DNA of 64,000 nt, from the NCBI GenBank assembly GCA_022702545.1, contig JAHRBC010000007.1, forward strand, positions 1,364,001 through 1,428,000, in the 5' to 3' direction. Shown here in pieces: positions 34,841 to 46,400 of this stretch; the first letter of the stretch is position 1, and the number at the start of each line of letters is the position of its first letter. This stretch comes from Phycomyces nitens (taxonomy: Eukaryota; Mucoromycota; Mucoromycetes; Mucorales; Phycomycetaceae). A model generated the notes under the pieces. The model saw nothing but the letters and a program-made list of their open reading frames with translations. It was not told the origin of the DNA and did no database searches. The position numbers and the translations under genes were made by a program.

Positions 34841-36132
34841 AATGAATAATGATAATACATATATATATATATATGTATACATTGATTCTTTGGTCCATTG
34901 CTGGCCTATGAAAATGATGTGTATGATCAGATTTTCTCGTGCTTTGGTAAGAAATGCGAGCCTTTTCAAGGTTTGGTTGTTTTGCAATTAAACATGCTTT
35001 GGATTTGTTGGCAGCTTATCTAATGATCATACCTGGCACCTTCTTGTTGCTTTTGATAGGCTGTCATTCAAGCACAAAATCAAATGATAATTCCTTTTTT
35101 TTAGTATTGACAAAATACATATATATATACATATATCTTTTGAATGGAATGATGGTACAAAGAAGTATTTATTAGAAATGATACTTGTGTATTTGCTTTT
35201 GCAAAACTAAAGAGATCATCACAATATTGGTTGCTTAGTTGGCCAAAAACAGAGTAGAGATTATGGCGCAAACAAAAAAAGATGTTTCTAGAGATCGTTA
35301 GCCAGGCATTTGATTGGCTGGGGGAATATTATACGGTCAGACACCCAAAAGAGAACAGCTATTGATTGTAGATGGATGAGCTGCTGTTGTTGCCTCTGAA
35401 GACTAGATTGCCTGCTCTATTACACAATTGAAAAAGATGTGCTGCCATAATGACCCCATGTTTTCAGTCAGCCCTTTTTCTTTCTGTTTTCCCAAGAGGC
35501 TGGTTTGGCCTGATAAAGAGAGTTTGATGATAGTAGTAGGCTTTGGAGGAAACCTTGTGTGGTGGCTTTTTGTCAAATGAAGAGCAAACTTGATCCCAAC
35601 GTCAGATTCAAATCCATCTCCCTCCATGCTCTGTTCTCTTCATATCCAGGCTTTTCCTAAAATAGGGATCTCATTTGCTTATTATATCCAATTATCTCAT
35701 TTAGGAGTATACACATCTCTCTCGTTCTGTTGAGAATATTTTCTGGAACAAGTATAAACAATTCTCATTGATAATCATTTTTGGTATCATGTTTATACAG
35801 ATCAATAGAGAAAGATCACCATGGCAACAAATTACATTTTCTTATTCGCACAAAGAACCGAGTGAAAACTAAAAAAAAAAAACAACAGCAGCAGCGGAGT
35901 TATTCGGTTCCCAGATGGGCATCTAAAAATAAACAATGCTCCAAAAGGTGTGGTGTCCAATCTCAGCCACTGAGCTTAAACTAAATGAATGGTGACGTAT
36001 GACTAGCGTTGGACTGCAATGCTGAACACGGTGCAAATAACTTTTCCATGAGTATCAAAAAAAAAAAATGACGCCTGACACGTGCCCAAACTCTTTCCTT
36101 CTTCCCAATTGCCCTTGCTGTTGTCTCCAACC

Positions 36133-37888
36133 ATGAATCTCGTTGGACCTGAAGACATCTCGCCACCAGCTACACCTCCAAGTAACAGCCCAGCCCGCCC
36201 TACACAAAGGCATCGCATCTCCTACTCTGATTTCTCAATTGGAGAAAATGGAGCTCAATTGGCTGCTATTTTTGATGACCACGAACTCAACCATCTCTTC
36301 CAGTTAAAGACATCCTTTCAGCAACTGTCATCTCAGCAAAGACAGTTTCTACTCTATGAAATCATCAATTGTTGCGACAATTCTCAACTTGCCTATCTTA
36401 GTAATCTAATTGCACCCCGCCTCAAAGTCGATTTCTTAAAGGAGTTGCCGATAGAGATATCTCTTCACATTCTGTCCTTTATAGACGACCCCAAAACACT
36501 AGGACGTATAGCATGCGTATCAACCTTTTGGAACTCACTCCTCAAAGACGAAGCGACATGGAAGGCACTGTGCATGAAGCACCAATACAGACGACGCAAC
36601 TCGAGCATATGTGGGGGTGAACTGCTTGATCCACCCACTCACCGGCTCAACTTCTCTTACCGAGAATACTTTAAACGGAAATACAACATTGCAGCTGCAT
36701 GGGCTCATGGTGGGCGAGTCAATGTCATTGAGGAAGGCTTCTCGGATGGCCTTGTGACCTCGCTCCAGTTTGATGAAAAGTACATTGTGGTTGGGTGCGA
36801 TAACCACCGTATTGAGGTGTTTGACACGAGAACAGGAAAGAAAGTACGCTCGCTAGAGGGCCATGAAGGAGGTGTCTGGGCACTCCAATTCAAGGGGGGT
36901 GACAAGCGAGACCCAGAGCGAGTCCTTGTTTCAGGAGGCTGTGATCGGTAAGCCTAAACTAGAAGAAAAATAAATAAGGCTTATTTTTCTTGGTGCATAC
37001 ATACATTGATTGCTTACCACACCTCTTTATCCGTATATTAGTGATGTCCGAGTGTGGGACTTGGATACAGGCAGCCAGCGTCATGTCTTGCATGGTCACA
37101 CATCTACAGTCCGGTGCCTAAAAATGAAAGATAAGCGTATTGTAGTTACAGGATCGCGCGATACGACACTTCGAGTCTGGGACATCAAGCGTGGTATTCT
37201 GTTACATGCCCTGATTGGCCACCAGGCGAGTGTAAGATGTCTAGACATTGCTGGCAATATGATCGTCTCTGGATCGTACGATTCGACTGCTCGCATTTGG
37301 GATATCCAGAGTGGCCGTTGCAGACACATCCTTGCTGGCCATTATTCTCAGATATACGCCATTGCGACCGATGGCTATAAAGTAGTGACGGGTTCGCTTG
37401 ACTCTCAGATACGTGTATGGTCAGCCGAGACCGGCCAATGCCTCAATATTCTCCGTGGACACACTTCTTTAGTTGGCCAATTGCAATTGTCAGGAATGAC
37501 TCTGGTTAGCGGGGGATCTGATGGGTGTTTGCGGATATGGGACCTCCAGAGCTACGAGTGCATTCAACAGATATCTGCCCACGACAATTCGGTAACCTGC
37601 CTTCAATTCGACGATCGCCGCATGCTTAGTGCTGGAAACGATGGCAAGATCAAGCTATGGGACATTCGCCAAGGAAGGCTCATTCGAACCTTTACACAGC
37701 CAGCAAAGACGGTCTGGAAAATTCAATTCAATGACACAAAAGCAGTGGTCGTAATGCAGCGACAGAGATCTTCGAATTCTGATACAGATGATGGCAAGAC
37801 AGTGATGGAGATCCATGATTTTGATGTGACAAATATGCCTCCAGAGACTCAAGATACAGATGTGCTCATGGGCACACACTTCAAGTAG
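36133..37888 (+). CDS. F-box and WD40-repeat protein (Cdc4/Fbw7-like)
   Basis: Predicted substrate receptor of an SCF (Skp1-Cullin-F-box) ubiquitin ligase. The product is 553 aa from two exons, 36133-36947 and 37042-37888; the intron splits the second WD repeat and is phase 2. The F-box lies at about 103-150 (LPIEISLHILSFIDDPKTL, then CVSTFWNSLLKDEATWKALC). A seven- or eight-repeat WD40 propeller follows from about 205. Its repeated VWD/IWD endings include DVRVWDLDTG, TLRVWDIKRG, TARIWDIQSG, LRIWDLQS and IKLWDIRQG. Repeats carry Arg residues at positions used by Cdc4/Fbw7 to bind phosphodegrons, though I cannot assign them without alignment. The N-terminus has TP/SP sites. ATG 36133 is the first in frame. 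Fbw7/Cdc4 is the closest type by layout; Met30/Pof1 is the alternative. Confidence 0.9.
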
Positions 37889-38523
37889 ACCTATATTTTT
37901 TTGTTTTGCTTTGTTTTGTTTTCATTACCCTCCTATATTTCTCTACTCCTATCCCAAATCCTCACATTCATATTTACACTCACACTCACACTTCACATCT
38001 CTTTATCTTGATCTCTCTGGAGATCTCTCGATCCCTATTGATGATCTCCCCTATCTATATCATTTCTTCTCTTGTTCATTCTTTTATGTTATGTTATTTT
38101 GTCTTTTTTTTTCTCTTTTTCTTTTCTTTTCTTTTGCCTTATTACTTATAAAGCATCACTAGTTCCTTGTCCATGTTTCCTATCCCTTACACCCCATGCA
38201 TCAGTCCTTCTTATATTTATTGGTATCGCTTAAAGAATAGCAAACAGCCCCGATTTCCTCAAAGAGTCAAAGATGCTCATCATTGCCTGTTATATATGCC
38301 CTGATGGCCTTACACATTCATGCAACTTGGCTTCTCCTACACTTATTGTGACTCTTTATATCCGAGTCACAAAGGGGTGCTATTCAACCACCGCACCCAC
38401 CCAAAAAAAGAATCAGAAAGAAAAAAAAGAAAGCCCTCTCCAGCTCCTTTCTTCCCCCACACACAAATCAATTCCATCTCTATCTCTCTCTGTCTCTCTT
38501 TCTTTCTTTCACTTATCCCGGTC
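37889..38523 (+). other. pyrimidine-rich 3' UTR/promoter stretch
   Basis: The plus strand is dominated by T and C, with (CACACT)n-like and TTTTCTTTT runs. It spans the 3' end of the F-box gene and the leader of the next gene; a CTCTCTCTGTCTCTC tract lies at about 38485-38505, directly before the start codon at 38524. No other gene is seen. Confidence 0.5.
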
Positions 38524-39325
38524 ATGAAGCGCCCTCACTCTCCAGTCTCCAACCCTCAGCCCTCAAAACATCTTCGGACAGCCTATGAATGTACCAATGA
38601 CTTTATGGATTCCACTCGTGAGTCTTGACTTTCCGAGATTCCCAAAATCTTACCTCTTTAACATAGACAACAGCCAAGTGTTTGGCCATCAACAGTGGGG
38701 CCCCAATCCAATTCTTATCCCTTCAGAACCAATCAATACAGCCTGCCTAGACATTAGAATGCCCCAACCTCTCCGACACCGAGTCCGCATTGACGACATT
38801 GACGAGTATCTTGCCCAACACGAGTCCTCTGACAGCGATGAAGAGGACAGTCGAACAACGTATGTGGGAGACAATATGCGTGGGTCTGTTATCCAGGGAA
38901 ACGATGATATTCATCTTGTCGATGCCCATGTCAATGGTGCATTTCTTCCTATGCAAAGACGGTCCGGAGAAACAAAATTACGCATACCAGACTTTGTTCT
39001 ACAGAACAAGCCAGAGTAAGCCTTGATCATTGTCCCAAGCAATCTAATTGTTTATTTATTTTTATTATTATTTATCCTAGTCCACCTACTAAACCCAATG
39101 GGCGTGACCTCATCTTGTACCAGCAACCCTCCTGGAAATCATTGGTAGAAGCCAATTGCTCTAGTCCTACCACAACAGTAAGATATACACTTTTTTTCAT
39201 GTTAACAACAACACGCTTCCCCTTTCTCACACTCTCCAAAGGATTCTCAAATTGAATGCTGTATGGAAGTTGACGAGCGACTAAACCAGGCATCTCACCC
39301 AGCCGATGCCATGGAAATCGATTAG
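38524..39325 (+). CDS. hypothetical protein, 207 aa, acidic and low-complexity
   Basis: Four exons close into one frame: 38524-38617, 38667-39015, 39081-39177 and 39242-39325, each with GT-AG ends. The N-terminus MKRPHSPVSN with PSKHLR resembles a basic nuclear-localisation patch. The middle has an acidic Ser-rich stretch, ESSDSDEEDS (about residue 92), and a hydrophobic PILIPSEP segment. The C-terminus contains LILYQQPSWKSLVEANCSSP and ends MEID. I recognise no domain, so no function is proposed. Support for reality comes from four exons with consistent phases and a GC-richer coding signature between two solid genes. Confidence 0.65.
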
Positions 39326-39817
39326 CCCCAGTGTCACCAGATTTATAAAGTTGAACAGGTCAAGAACGAAAAGAAGAAGAAGAAAAACAACAACAAGAAG
39401 AGAGAAAGAAAAATAAATGAAAGGCGTGGGTGTTGTAGACCATTGCCTTTTTGTAATATAATATACATCTTACCTATCGTACCGACAGGCATAGCAGAAA
39501 AGAGGACTAGCATCAAAAATATTCAAATTTCTCTCTCCCCCCCTCCTTCACCTCTCCCCCCCTCTTATTTTTGCATATTTAAATAAATCCAATATACATA
39601 CTCATTCAATAAGGAGAAAAAAGGTTTGAAGGTAGATGTTTTGGTGTCCAGTTCTACTAATATGTAATAAATTACTTTTTTCTTTTTCTTTTTAATGCAT
39701 GCCAATATACGTACATTACATACATATTATTCATTTATTTTTTATGTATATATATAATTAAAAGACGATAGAGAGATCTCTGGTTGACACTTATACGTAT
39801 TCTTTCTCTTTCTTTCC
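39326..39817. other. intergenic spacer
   Basis: Purine-rich just after the stop codon (39365-39420, AAGAAGAAG-type), then C-rich patches near 39535-39565 (CCCCCCCT-like), then AT-rich up to the mannosyltransferase start. No gene is seen. Confidence 0.5.
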
Positions 39818-41440
39818 ATGCTTCATCAGACTTCAGATGGGCCTCACTCCCCAAAATCACCCCTTAAAAAACCACTATCAAGGCGCACGTACTCGCGTAC
39901 TCTAGCCAAACTATCGATTCTTGCCCTTGTGTCCATATTCTTGTTGGCCTACGGACGCAGTCTTATTTGGCCCAAGACAGATCTTCCTCTGGACCCAAAA
40001 GATGTCAATATCTTGCAATCCTTATGTAACCTCCGTCCAGACAAGCCAAAAATACACGAAACCAAACCAATCACTCAAGGTAACTTTGCCAATGTGAGAT
40101 TATAGGTATCAAACTGTTCATGTCGCCCCCAAATTAGAGTATACCAGCACAAGACATCTCTTGCCAGAAACAGTTCCGGATACATTCATACCTACCGATA
40201 CATGGAAAGACCTACCTACAAAGGGCGTACTTTATATGATTATTCACAACAATAAGCTACAGAGTGCCAGAGAGTCGATTCGCAGTATCGAGGACCGGTT
40301 CAATCACAAGTACCGCTATCCATGGGTCCTCTTGAATAGCCAGCACTTTACGAGCGATTTTAGAAAGTATGCCTCCATGGCCACAAAAGCCCCCGTATAC
40401 TTTGGCAAGATTGATTCAGACTCATGGTCTTATCCAGCCTTTATTGACGTGGAACGTGCAGAGAGAAATATGGGTATTTTGGGTGGATCAACGCTCTACA
40501 AAGGAGGCAGCCTTTCATTTCGCCAGGCAGCACGATACCAGACCGGCCTATTCTTCCATCACCCACTATTTAAAGATGCAGAGTATGTTTGGCGTGTAGA
40601 AGCAGATTCCCAATACACGTGTGATATGGTTGAATTTGATCCATTCAAGGATATGAAGGACCACAACAAGACTATTGGTAAGTAAAGCAACCACGTCATG
40701 ACAGGCTGGCTTATATTCTGGCTAGGATTCGCATTGACAACCAGAGACTCGCCCAAGGCTATTCATGGCCTTTGGAAAGTAACACGAGCATTTATTGACG
40801 ACTATGCAAAGGTAATTGTATCTCCTGATGAATCAATTATGCCCTGGATTGTGGATGGACACGGTGAATACAATACATGCCACATGGTATCCAGTTTTGA
40901 AGTCGTGGACCTGGCATTCTACAGGTCTCCAGTGTACCAGAAATATTTCGAGTATCTTGATCGATCTGGGGGATTCTTTTACGGAAGGCAAGTCTCCAAC
41001 AACAAAAAGCAACAAACGTGCTGGCTTGCGAGAAATGCTGATATAAAAAATATATATACCTGAAAATCATGTAATAGATGGGGAGACGCGCCTGTGAGAT
41101 CAATTGCTGCAGCAATGTTCTTAAAGAGAAACCAGATCCATTACTTTAATAACGTTGGATATTCGTATGGAATGCTTTCTCATTGTCCTTTCCAAGATAC
41201 CTATTCGAAACATTGCAGCTGTTCTTTGGAAGACACTTTTGGTAAATATATGACAGGCATATTTTCGAATCAATATTAATACCCCCCATTTTTTTATATG
41301 TATATTTATATCCAGACTTTAAGGAAAATAGCTGTACGATTGATTTACTTCGTCTTGTCAATAGAACTGTCATTTATGAAATGGCAGACTATGCAAAGTT
41401 GGTAGTCGATAAAACCCAGAATATTAGAAAAAGATTATAG
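39818..41440 (+). CDS. alpha-1,2-mannosyltransferase, GT15 (KRE2/KTR/MNT1) family
   Basis: Golgi type II membrane enzyme that adds mannose from GDP-mannose to O- or N-linked glycans. The product is 450 aa from five exons: 39818-40079, 40138-40677, 40726-40987, 41078-41241 and 41316-41440. A short cytoplasmic tail rich in Lys/Arg/Ser precedes one membrane segment (about 31-47, LSILALVSIFLLAYG). The catalytic domain has the GT15 landmarks: VLYMIIHNN with SIRSIEDRFNHKYRYPWVLLN, the YVWRVEADSQYTCD motif that in KRE2 binds the metal and donor, CHMVSSFEVVDLAFYRS with the conserved Glu, and FYGRWGDAPVRSIAAAMF. Spacing and length fit the family. Joining FYGR to WGDAP requires a GC-AG intron (40988-41077). 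Confidence 0.93.
40988..41077 (+). other. GC-AG intron in the GT15 gene
   Basis: The family-conserved sequence FYGRWGDAP is split across this intron; the exon must end AG at 40987 and the intron starts GCAAGT, ending TAATAG. Phase 2 on both sides closes the Arg codon. Confidence 0.88.
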
Positions 41441-42162
41441 ATTGAAATAAGCCTTGCTTAATAAATACATATATTATATGTTATATATATATATATATAT
41501 AAGATTCTCGGTACTAGTGCTATGGCCATTACACATCTCTCTTCTTCTTCTTTTTTTTTGGGGCATTTTCTGATATGGATTCTTTGGGACTCTGGTGGAC
41601 AATAAGTACAAGATGGGTTGTTCCGTGTACTTCAACCCACACAAAAGGCCTTGTCAGCCGATGAATTAAGCGCCACAAGCCATTTAAAGGTACTTTTGGT
41701 CCTACCATCCACTGGCTGCCAAATTTGACACAATCCGAAATCCCTGACTTGTGAGCATTGAAATTCTCGGCTATCTGAACGATACAAGAGTGCTTTTATG
41801 CTGATTGATCCAGACTCACACGATTCCTAATCTGAACTCTACCTAATAATACAATCTGTCCAAGACTCTCATCCTGTGTCTTACCAAAACTCATCCTGTG
41901 TCTTACCGAGACTCATCCTGTGTCTTACCGAGACTCTCCGATTCTTCCTAAGGATGTTTAGAGAGCTTCAAATGTGCTCCAATAAACCACACGTCTAGCA
42001 CTACCAATCTCGAGGTTTCTATGCCCCCTTTTTTCTTCCTGTTATTATTATACAATGAGTGGTTGTGCTTTTATTATATGTAAAAGTATTTGTTTTCTTA
42101 TCAACTCAATCAAAAAAAAGGGGGAAGGGGAGGGGGGAGGGGGGAAAATAAATATAGTTACA
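41441..42162. other. intergenic region between convergent genes
   Basis: Contains a (TA)n run at about 41483-41500, the 24-bp repeat listed separately, and a G-rich purine tract at about 42118-42146 just beyond the stop codon of the membrane protein gene. No gene was recognised. Confidence 0.5.
41863..41937 (+). repeat. three tandem copies of a ~24-bp unit
   Basis: The unit ACTCATCCTGTGTCTTACCG is repeated three times with few changes (starting near 41864, 41890 and 41911). No coding frame or known site explains it. Confidence 0.8.
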
Positions 42163-43490
42163 CTACATGGAAAATCCAGAGGTAACTGCACCGACAGCAA
42201 TACACAGTCCAGACACAATAAAACCGAGAACAATTACAAGTGCTTCCTGAGCAAACTCAACCTTGTACCAGTTGATACGGCTCGAATCAGGCTCGGAAAC
42301 GACATAGTAGGCGTAGAGGGGAAAGGTAACGGCGTAGGAGAACTGGAAGATAACCCAACTATGTGCATTATACATTTAGTTTCACACGTACATCTCGAGT
42401 CCTCTTTAAATTTACTTACAGGCTGAATGTGTTGCTGAATGTAACAAGGGTGTTTCCGACCAAGTGAACAACGGCAGCAACAACCAAGAGGTAGATGTTT
42501 TCGTGAACAGGAGGCAAGAAGTTGACCTTCTTGTCCTTGGAGTCCTTGGAATCGTTGGCGTCCTTGGCCTGGGGAAGAATACCGTTCTCAGCACCGTTCT
42601 CTTGGGTATTGGCAGGGGTGAGAATATTGGTCTTTTCAGCAATTGCACGGTTGTGCTTGTAGAGACGAATCATGGTAACCGACAGAACAACATCAATCAC
42701 AAGACCTAAACAAAACAAAACCAAAAGAAAAATAAATGGTTTGAATATAACCCAATATTTACCAATATAAACATACCTTGGAACTTGAAGTAGACGGCAT
42801 CAAAGGGCCATGGGATAGACAAGACGATGCCAAAGGTTGACAAGAGATACACAAAGCTTCCGAGAGCATAGAAGCGCTTGCTGTTGATATATATATAGAT
42901 ATATATAGATCTCATGAATAACCTTTTTATCCACATATTAACCATATTTTTACTTACGAGACACCACTCTGACGGAGAAGGATGTGGGCGAGGATTAGGA
43001 CTTCGAACAGGTTGTGGAAGACACCAAAGGAGACCCAGATCTTTCCAACACTGAGGATCATGAAGGAAAAGGTGGTAAAGAAGGTAGCAACAAGGTAGCA
43101 CAGAATGTCAGTGTTAAGATCACCAATGCTACGCTTGCCCTCTGGAGCAGATGGAAGATAGACACGGAAGATGTAGTAGTTGGCATAAAGGGAAGACAGG
43201 GTGACAAGTACAACACTAAAGACAGTGATGGCCATAAAGGTATTCTCATTGTAATCTATGGTCAACAGCATGTATTAGCTCCATAATATCCGTATCAATA
43301 GCCATATAATCTAACTCTTACCCTTGATTGGCATAACCCAGGTAGGGATATCATAGATCTTGTTGTACCAGCGAAGAGGGTCATCTTGGGGATCTGCCAT
43401 CCACCAGTCTGCTCTGGCACCACTGATTCCAAAGCATGCGGCCAAAAGGTAGGTAGCTCCAATGAGGTGTTGAATAGATGGGCCAGACAT
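42163..43490 (-). CDS. polytopic integral membrane protein of unknown function
   Basis: The product is 350 aa from five exons: 43322-43490, 42958-43255, 42777-42880, 42420-42705 and 42163-42358, all GT-AG and closing in frame. There are seven to nine hydrophobic segments. Examples are LIGATYLLAACFGISGA near the N-terminus, ITVFSVVLVTLSSLYANYY, LVATFFTTFSFMILSVG, FEVLILAHILL, LVVAAVVHLVGNTLVTF and IVLGFIVSGLCIAVGAV. A hydrophilic loop (about residues 205-245) rich in Asn, Asp and Lys separates the last three segments. I do not recognise the family; the layout is compatible with a seven-transmembrane receptor-like or fungal integral-membrane family. The ATG at 43490 was chosen because it starts at the first membrane segment; the frame is open upstream but has no better start. 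Confidence 0.8.
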
Positions 43491-46400
43491 AATAGATATT
43501 TTGTCAGATAAAGAAAAACCAAAATGTTGGCCAAGGTTGTCTTCTTTTATAAGCAATTTAGTTTGAACGCTCCTTTGGGTGATATTATAAAGCCTAAATT
43601 TATAAGGATTCTGTACGACAAAGGCCATGCCTCTGGCACACTCTAGTTTATGTTTGAGCACCGAGAATTCCAAAATTATCCGTGGACGCATGTATAAACA
43701 GAAAAATATACGCCCTGTGTCTTTCTTTAAAAAAAACTTAAGAGTAAAACGTATTGTAGTGGTACAAAAGGCATACAAACTGTGCTTATACATAAGGTCA
43801 TACAAGCTTATACTGTCTTTGTAGAACTCTATATTTGCTTTTTCTGGACGCGTCTCCAGCAACACGTATCCTCTATTTTTTCTTGTGATGGCTAAATCAT
43901 ACCAGTATTATTATTTTTATTATTATTATTTAAAGAAAACCGATATATACCAATTTGATATATCATAAATGTCTGGAATCAATACAAAAGTGTAGTTCAT
44001 TGATAATTATCCATAGTATCCACTAGATCGTTTCAGTCTACCGAGATTTATTCAAAGGCAATCAAGTGTCTACCAATGAAGGCTAATTCATGTGGAGTTT
44101 GCACTGCTTAATATATTTAAGGGTACTACATGACAAGACCTATTTCCATCTACATGCACTCTATCGAGAAAGATATTTTTATCAAGGGATCCCACGATTT
44201 CTTGGATGTCTGGATTGCCATTTACTTGGATTTAAACATTGTACCCGCACGGCTAACGGTCATTCCTTTTATTTTATTTTATTTTGGAAGAGCATATCCA
44301 AGTAGTAAAGTAAGCTCTGTTTGCAATACTAAACATCCATGTCCAAGCACCATTTTCTGTTGGTTTTGGAATTGGCTTGATATGACCGGGACTTTGTAGC
44401 TCCAATATATTTTTTATGTTTGAAAAGCGGAAATGTCTTTATAATATGATATCTGCGTAGGCGGGTTCCCAGTCAAGTGTAGCCATTCTCTATTCACAGA
44501 TCAGCAAGCGCCTGATTAATTCTAATCCATGAAGACTGTAACACAGTACGCCAGATGCACTCTATTTTTACATTGTCTTTATGCTTTATATATATATACG
44601 CGCCTTTATGCGATCGTACACCTTTTCTCTTTTTCTTCTTTTTTTTGGATATCTTTAAAGTTGCCTTGATTTCCAATGCAAAAAGTGTTTGATTTATTAC
44701 TAGAAACATACTACAAGATATAGAGTATTTAAACAAATACAAAAAAAAAGAGAGAGTAAATATTGTTCTGTTTGCATGGTTCTCGGTGTATAATAAGTAA
44801 AGATTCCAGAATAAACGTACTATTGTTTCACTAAAGTATGCAGTATGTGTCCATTGCACAAAAACCTAGTTTTCATATACTTTTTGATGTATAGAGTCTA
44901 TATGTAGAATATCTGGGTTAACAGGCAGATTATCATGGTGAGCAAAATATGAATTGAAGATTTTAAAGGGGGGGTAGTAATGGGCAGTAATACAAAAGAT
45001 AAATAAATAAATGATGAGTAAAGAGGTTCTATAGACACACTCAAGAGCTGACGGCAAAATATCAAAAGAAGGGGTGATGAATTAGAGATTCTTTGGCTGA
45101 GGAATATTTAGAATTAACTTGTGTAATTGTTCTTATAAATATGGTGTTTTGTATTACTATTGATCGTACCTTGTATTTAGATTCCCCCAAAGACAATCCA
45201 AAAATCCATGGCTTGTAAATACGATGTATAAAATATAGTTTATTTTATGGCTAGATGGTATCAATTGAAAGCTAGAGACCAATATATCTAGTGGATTCAA
45301 GTACTAGATAAATCTCTGATATCTTGTATTGGATCAAACAAGATTTATATTATATGTATTTTCTTTGGGCTTGAAATCCAAAAAACAAAAGAACAGATTA
45401 TGTTTTTGAAATTGTCTTTTCAAAAGTAGAACATTTAAAGATTGTTTAGAGATCATATACACTGCAAATCATAAAGAAGATTAGCAAATTGTTTTTGTTT
45501 TGTACAAGGTACTTTGGGAGACTTACCTTGAGCTTTTTTTTTATAAAATGTATATTTCACCATCTAATTTTCGGAAAAGCTAAAATTCTAGACTAGATCA
45601 AGACAGAAAAATAAACCAAAAAGATATCCAAGCCTTTATTACGACTATTTTATTATATAAATCATTGGGTTACAACACATTGATTAAATTTAGAATTGCT
45701 TTTAAGCATATCGGTATTGTTTTCAACATCAATAGTGCAAAAAGAGAGCCAAAAGGAATTGTTTTTGTTTCCTGAGCAGTTAAAGTGGTTGGCAATGTCT
45801 GGAGTGATTAGATGAAGATTAGTACCCATAACCATCTTTTCTGCTTCTTTAACTTTTGATGGTTTCTGTATATGTTTGGTCTTGGTTGTATAAAACTATT
45901 ATACTTCATTTGAATCTGGGACCTAAATATTTATTTATAATTGAGAATTACCCTCCCCCCTTGCCTTAATATTTTTCTTGTGCTTCCAGGGCATCTTTTT
46001 TTATTATTATTATTATTATTTTAAATAAAGAGATGAGTAAATAAAAACATACCATGAGATTTGGTTTAGAGATGTTTTCTACCTATTAGTATTTTAATGG
46101 TATAGAGTTTATGTTAATTAATTGAATAGGAATGAAATTAAGCATCAAATATATTAAAATTGGCTTAAAAAAGGTGTATAATTGACAAGAATATAGCTCA
46201 TCTAATTATATGTGCATATTCAGGGGAAACATGATTATCCAGATAAGAGTGTGTATACATATATACATATATATAGATATATTATAGACATATCTATTGC
46301 GCTTGAGTATGTGTAAAAGGAAATGCAGTTTGATGTATTAGATTCTGACATTTACAATATTTTTTTATAATAGACAAAATTCATTTTATTTAATCGATTT

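Larger units (their letters stand above)
30645..36132. other. long AT-rich intergenic stretch with weak coding ghosts
   Basis: No intact gene was found in about 5.5 kb. Two minus-strand segments read like decayed coding sequence and are listed separately (32844-33350 and 34500-34840). Dinucleotide (TA)n runs occur near 30786, 32476, 33271, 34859 and 35119. The last 100 bp before 36133 contain an A-run and a short upstream ATG (36068) out of frame with the F-box gene. Confidence 0.45.

Noticed and set aside
36068..36130. ATG at 36068 as an alternative start of the F-box gene
   Set aside because: Out of frame with the coding sequence; it may be a short upstream ORF but nothing supports function.
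43491..43865. Upstream in-frame extension of the membrane protein gene
   Set aside because: The frame is open but contains AT-rich, charged sequence without a good start; the ATG at 43490 begins directly before the first membrane segment.
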